This document shows positions 60,633 to 64,000 of a stretch of DNA of 64,000 bases, piece by piece. Every line of letters starts with the position of its first letter. Positions within the stretch are counted from its first letter, which is position 1. This DNA is from Psychrobacillus sp044762855. GTDB taxonomy: Bacteria > Bacillota > Bacilli > Bacillales_A > Planococcaceae. The notes beneath the pieces are model-generated. The model searched no databases. It was not told where the DNA came from and saw only the letters and a program-made list of their open reading frames with translations. The DNA is taken from the NCBI RefSeq assembly GCF_044762855.1, contig NZ_JBIWFB010000007.1, positions 1 to 64,000 of the forward strand, given 5' to 3'. The translations under genes and the position numbers were made by a program.

Positions 60633-61814
60633 TTATGTGTTTATAATTTGCTTCTGATTGGACACGGATTTGACTAGTGACATACATATTAATGCAAAGA
60701 GCATGCTACCAGCAGTTGCATTAAATAGAATGCCAAAACCAAATATATCGATAAGTAATCCTAAAGTAGGTGGGGATATGATAGCTGCTAACGAGGAAAC
60801 GAAATAATATAAGCCCGTTCGTGTTCCAAAACTATGTTCATCTCCAAGGGAAACAATATAGGGGTAAGAATTGATATTAATACATGCCCAAAATACACCT
60901 CCCACTAATAGAAGGCTTCGTAGCGAGACAACTGATTCGACCCAGTTTAAAAAAAAGAATACGAAAAATAACCCGACTATCCCTAACAATATGACCTTTT
61001 TCTTTCCAAACCTTGCTCCTAAGATGCCGCTCGGAATAGCAGAAAGAACAAAGCTTAAGGAAAAAAAGGCTAAAGAAAAAGCGGATGCACTTTTAGTTAA
61101 ACCAAGTTCGTTTACCCCATATAAAGTGAATAATGCTTCCATCCCTTGTATAGCCATAAACCAAAAGAAGATTGCAGCTAAAAGAAAAATAGTTGGCTTA
61201 TTTAATTCTGCTCTGTAATTTATTTTGAGCTTCGTTTGTTCAATAAAAGGGATAGTATCTTCTTTTTCATGTATATGTTTAAAAACGACAAATAACGCTA
61301 CGATTAATGTAGCGGAGACTGCTAAAAATGGTAGCGATTCGTTGATACCAAAAAGGTATGAACCTATACTAAACGCTAAAATTCCACCGCACCCACCCAT
61401 GAAGTTAATGATCCCATTCGCTTTTGTGCGTTTTTCTTCTGGCGTAATATCAGGCATTAATGCAATCGTTGGTGAACGGAAAATAGCCATGGATAGGTTC
61501 ATACACACCATAAATACAATTAACGTAAACAAGCTTGTATGAAAAGGAATAAGGCCATAGAATATAGCGGCAAAAGGAATGCCAATGAGTAAATAAGGCA
61601 TGCGACGTCCAAATCGGGTATTCGTTCGATCACTTCGGTTTCCGATGTAAGGTTGTAAGAAAAGAGCGAAATAATTATCTATTGTCATGAGAAAGCCAAT
61701 AAGGGCGGTGCTTGAAAGATAATCATTCAGAAAGTACGGGACAAATCCATTGTACAATGCCCATCCCAGGCTGATGCTAAAAAATCCAAATCCTAGCAAC
61801 CATGTTTTTTTCAT
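60633..61814 (-). CDS. MFS transporter (SLC45/GPH-like)
   Basis: A 393-residue transporter with 12 predicted membrane helices. The loop 2-3 signature RSDRTNTRFGRRMPYLLIG resembles the sugar:proton (SLC45/GPH) MFS group, and a repeat of it occurs in ARFGKKKVILLG. The substrate is probably a sugar or glycoside, by family only. Its start has AGGAGGAG upstream. It is monocistronic; the next upstream feature is the tail of the SleL gene. Confidence 0.88.
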   Translation of the reverse strand: MKKTWLLGFGFFSISLGWALYNGFVPYFLNDYLSSTALIGFLMTIDNYFALFLQPYIGNRSDRTNTRFGRRMPYLLIGIPFAAIFYGLIPFHTSLFTLIVFMVCMNLSMAIFRSPTIALMPDITPEEKRTKANGIINFMGGCGGILAFSIGSYLFGINESLPFLAVSATLIVALFVVFKHIHEKEDTIPFIEQTKLKINYRAELNKPTIFLLAAIFFWFMAIQGMEALFTLYGVNELGLTKSASAFSLAFFSLSFVLSAIPSGILGARFGKKKVILLGIVGLFFVFFFLNWVESVVSLRSLLLVGGVFWACININSYPYIVSLGDEHSFGTRTGLYYFVSSLAAIISPPTLGLLIDIFGFGILFNATAGSMLFALICMSLVKSVSNQKQIINT

Positions 61815-61851
61815 TACGCTCCTCCTCGTATAGATTCTATAAGCAAAATGA

Positions 61852-61873
61852 GACCCCGCTTGAATGACGGGGA
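61852..61873 (-). terminator. Terminator-like hairpin after the SleL-type gene
   Basis: GTCCCCG pairs with CGGGGTC across an 8-nt loop; the minus-strand tail TCATTTTG is only moderately T-rich. Confidence 0.6.
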
Positions 61874-61888
61874 CTTAGTTTGCTTCTT

Positions 61889-63154
61889 CTATAGAACCTT
61901 CTTGGTGTCGAAAAACTCTTCAACCAATACAGCAGACTGGGCAAATTGTAACCCCAATTGCCATGCTCCAGACCCTCTTAAACGGTACTCTACTACTAGT
62001 TCAAATTTTTCAGCACGTGCTCTCGAATCCTCATACCATACGATATGTCTTTGCCCATTTGAATCCCAATATTGATAAAAGGGTTGCTGGTACTCGGTAG
62101 AATAAGAGATAGGTACTTGCGCCAGCATGGCAGTTTCCACTGCTTCAGATACAGAAACTGCCCTTGCACTTACCGCATTTCCGTTATCCATTGTCCAATC
62201 ATAGCCATAGCGAGGAACACCGAGAATAACTTTGTTTCTGTTCATATGTTGAAGTGCAAATTGAATTGTTTTTCTTACTTCCGTGATAGGAGCTACAGGA
62301 CCAGGAGGGCTGCTTGCTTCGTGAAAGTCATAAGCCATTATAAAAACAAAATCTACAGATGCTCCAATACCACCATAATCATACCCTCTTAACCAAGGAA
62401 TATTATCGCTAGTTTTAGGGGGAACAGCAACAGATGTATAATATCCCTCTGGACTTAATCTAGCCCTTAAATCATGTAAAAAGCCTGTATATAGATCTCT
62501 TAGTTCCGCAGGTACTTGTTCAAAATCAATATTTACTCCTGCATAGTTCTTGTTTTTAACTAGTTGGTATATATTGTTGATAACACGATTTCTTATTTCG
62601 CTTGAACCTAGTACTTGTCGTGTTAATTCGGGATTAAAGCCAGTAGAAGTTAAATTGGTAATAACGACAAGAGGGGCTACTCTATTTTCTCTAGATGTTT
62701 GTATCATTTGTTGGTCGTCCAGAGTACTTAAACTTCCATCCTCTAAAACATGATATTCAAAGATGCCTAAAAAGGTATTAATAGGTGCATATCTTTCTAT
62801 AAGTCTCGTATTTCTATCAGGTGTTGAAGGTGTGATATAACTTAAATTTTCTGCACTGTACTTTGTTCGCGGAGGCAAATATAACCTCGTTCCTATCATT
62901 AATGAATCTGACTGTAATCCATTGTAAAGGCGTATTTTTTCAATGGAAACGAAGCTCATCTGAGAAATCGTATACAGTGAATCACCCGGTTGCACAATGT
63001 ACGTATTTGTCGGAATAAGTAAATCTTGCCCTACTACTAAACTATCCGTTGTTAAACCGTTGATAATGCGTATACTGTCCATTGAAACTTGGTACTTGTT
63101 CGCAATGGAAAATAAAGAATCGCCCGTTTTAACTACATAAATGAATATAGAAAT
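61889..63154 (-). CDS. LysM glycoside hydrolase family 18 protein (SleL/YaaH-like), apparent ATT start
   Basis: A spore cortex-lytic N-acetylglucosaminidase-like enzyme of about 421 residues. Two LysM domains lie at the N-terminus (about 5-47 with YVVKTGDSLFSIANKY, and 52-95 with YIVQPGDSLYTISQM). The GH18 barrel (about 115-421) carries the catalytic motif GVNIDFEQ, with D210 and E212. It should act in germination. An in-frame TGA lies two codons before the ATT at 63154. No ATG, GTG or TTG precedes the first LysM, and the first ATG (63082) would cut that domain in half. GGAG with 7-nt spacing supports ATT. A sequencing or real frameshift is the alternative. Confidence 0.88.
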   Translation of the reverse strand: MSIFIYVVKTGDSLFSIANKYQVSMDSIRIINGLTTDSLVVGQDLLIPTNTYIVQPGDSLYTISQMSFVSIEKIRLYNGLQSDSLMIGTRLYLPPRTKYSAENLSYITPSTPDRNTRLIERYAPINTFLGIFEYHVLEDGSLSTLDDQQMIQTSRENRVAPLVVITNLTSTGFNPELTRQVLGSSEIRNRVINNIYQLVKNKNYAGVNIDFEQVPAELRDLYTGFLHDLRARLSPEGYYTSVAVPPKTSDNIPWLRGYDYGGIGASVDFVFIMAYDFHEASSPPGPVAPITEVRKTIQFALQHMNRNKVILGVPRYGYDWTMDNGNAVSARAVSVSEAVETAMLAQVPISYSTEYQQPFYQYWDSNGQRHIVWYEDSRARAEKFELVVEYRLRGSGAWQLGLQFAQSAVLVEEFFDTKKVL

Positions 63155-63438
63155 CCCTCATCTCCACTTTAGTCATTCTTTTAACCATATGTTATTGCTT
63201 TTTTATTCATAACTAATGAACAGAAAAACAAGCACCCACTTATAAAAGTGAGAGCTTGTTTTTAATGTTTTTTCCCATCAGTTATTTTTGTGTAGCAGTT
63301 CAGTATAGCAGTGAAAGTGCATTTGAAAATGGAGGTACTGTAAAGATTCGATTAACGTTATGTAAAGAAAAAAGTACATAAAAAAAGAGAGTTGAAAAAT
63401 CAGCTCTCTTGTAGATGAACTATACTGTTTTGGAACTA
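63155..63438. other. Intergenic region with two hairpins
   Basis: The minus-strand stem AAGAGAGCTGA / TCAACTCTCTT with seven T (63385-63410) is the terminator of the nucleotidase gene. A second T-tailed hairpin, CAAGC..CACTT / AAGTG..GCTTG (63229-63262), lies downstream. The rest should carry the SleL promoter, possibly sporulation-specific; I cannot assign one. Confidence 0.6.
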
Positions 63439-64000
63439 TTACCAAATAACTTTCCAATTATAATTAACGGTTGCTTTTACTGTCTGTTTTTCACTAATAT
63501 AGTTGACGAGTATTTCCGTCATGTCCAAAGTGATATCCTTAATAACAGGTTTGTCTTGGAACATCGTAAAATTACCCCCGCCTCCAGCGCGATAATTGTT
63601 CATCACGACATCGTATTCTCCGTCTAATTGAATAGGATTACCATCGTAGTTCAACATAGTTACCCGTTTTCCGATAGGATTGCGAATGTCCAATACGTAT
63701 TCGATGCCTTCCCACATATCGTAGTTGTAATGCTGTGGTTTTGGATATATATAGGTTGGATTTACTTCTAGCCCGCCTTCTTCATTCAAGGTAAAATACT
63801 GTGCACTTTGTTCTAATGCTTCCTTAATATCTCTTCCAGATAAACGAAGCACCTTTAGTGTATTTGGGAACATATAGTTGGAAATAATATCCCGCATCGT
63901 TACATGCGGTTTGAAGCCCGGGGAAGCATTGTTAAACAAAGAGGTGTTGGAAATTTTCACGCCAGCAATGTCCATTTGCACATTGTTAATAAATTCGATA
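63439..64000 (-). CDS. 5'-nucleotidase/2',3'-cyclic phosphodiesterase, C-terminal part
   Basis: The C-terminal 187 residues of a larger protein whose 5' part lies beyond base 64000. The frame is open to the window end (IEFINN precedes the first GTG). The segment fits the 5_nucleotid_C domain: ISNTSLFNNASPGFKPHVTMRDIISNYMFPNTLKVLRLSGRDIKEALEQSA and YDVVMNNYRAGGGGNFTMF. Such enzymes hydrolyse extracellular nucleotides and release phosphate and nucleosides. The catalytic N-terminal metallophosphatase is expected outside the window. A T-tailed hairpin follows the stop. Confidence 0.9.
   Translation of the reverse strand, partial: IEFINNVQMDIAGVKISNTSLFNNASPGFKPHVTMRDIISNYMFPNTLKVLRLSGRDIKEALEQSAQYFTLNEEGGLEVNPTYIYPKPQHYNYDMWEGIEYVLDIRNPIGKRVTMLNYDGNPIQLDGEYDVVMNNYRAGGGGNFTMFQDKPVIKDITLDMTEILVNYISEKQTVKATVNYNWKVIW

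Overview
The window is an AT-rich chromosomal segment centred on the replication origin of a spore-forming Firmicute. Gene order (gyrA-gyrB-recF-yaaA-dnaN-dnaA | oriC | rpmH-rnpA-yidC-jag-mnmE-mnmG-rsmG-noc-soj-parB), sporulation proteins (YyaC, SpoIIIJ/Jag, a SleL-type cortex hydrolase), SigA-type promoters and strong AGGAGG-type ribosome binding sites point to Bacillales. The protein sequences suggest the Planococcaceae side of the order (Psychrobacillus, Sporosarcina, Lysinibacillus relatives); this placement is by eye. No rRNA or tRNA gene was found.

Layout. 1-10343 is the left replichore, all minus strand: an HD-GYP-like protein, gyrA, gyrB, recF, yaaA, dnaN and dnaA. 10344-10862 is the DnaA-box-rich part of oriC, with a second part carrying DnaA-trio-like triplets between dnaA and dnaN. 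10863-42863 is the right replichore core, mostly plus strand: RNA/protein maturation genes, the Noc/Soj/ParB segregation genes with parS sites, DUF554, yyaC, an MscS channel, yyzM, ychF, rpsF-ssb-rpsR, yybS-gdpP-rplI-dnaB, purA, an M23 peptidase, the WalRKHIJ regulon genes, htrA, a CxxH/CxxC protein and rlmH.

42843-48482 is an accessory island that begins exactly at the rlmH stop codon. At its far end it has an 18/21-identical copy of the last codons of rlmH. This is the architecture of SCC elements (the SCCmec site of staphylococci), but no ccr recombinase is present. It carries a wrecked AlbA_2-type gene, a cassette of higher G+C with three separately Fur-boxed genes (siderophore-binding lipoprotein, AraC/binding-protein fusion activator, ferredoxin reductase) and a nucleoside 2-deoxyribosyltransferase.

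48483-64000 is mixed: an ECF sigma/anti-sigma pair, YxjI-like protein, EamA exporter, LysM-CAP protein, PgeF-like protein, malate:quinone oxidoreductase, a zinc-ribbon PhnA-type protein, a GlnK/GlnL-type two-component system, a dicarboxylate/glutamate symporter with a cre site, an MFS transporter, a SleL-type glycosidase with an apparent ATT start, and the C-terminal part of a 5'-nucleotidase cut by the window end.

Three intergenic stretches (25722-26156, 34379-34929, 58319-59088) are copies of one previously unlabelled composite repeat. Each starts just behind an intrinsic terminator, has imperfect terminal inverted repeats, and carries a 21-nt tandem repeat block that is inverted in the middle copy. 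Together with the rlmH island these are the most novel parts of the window.
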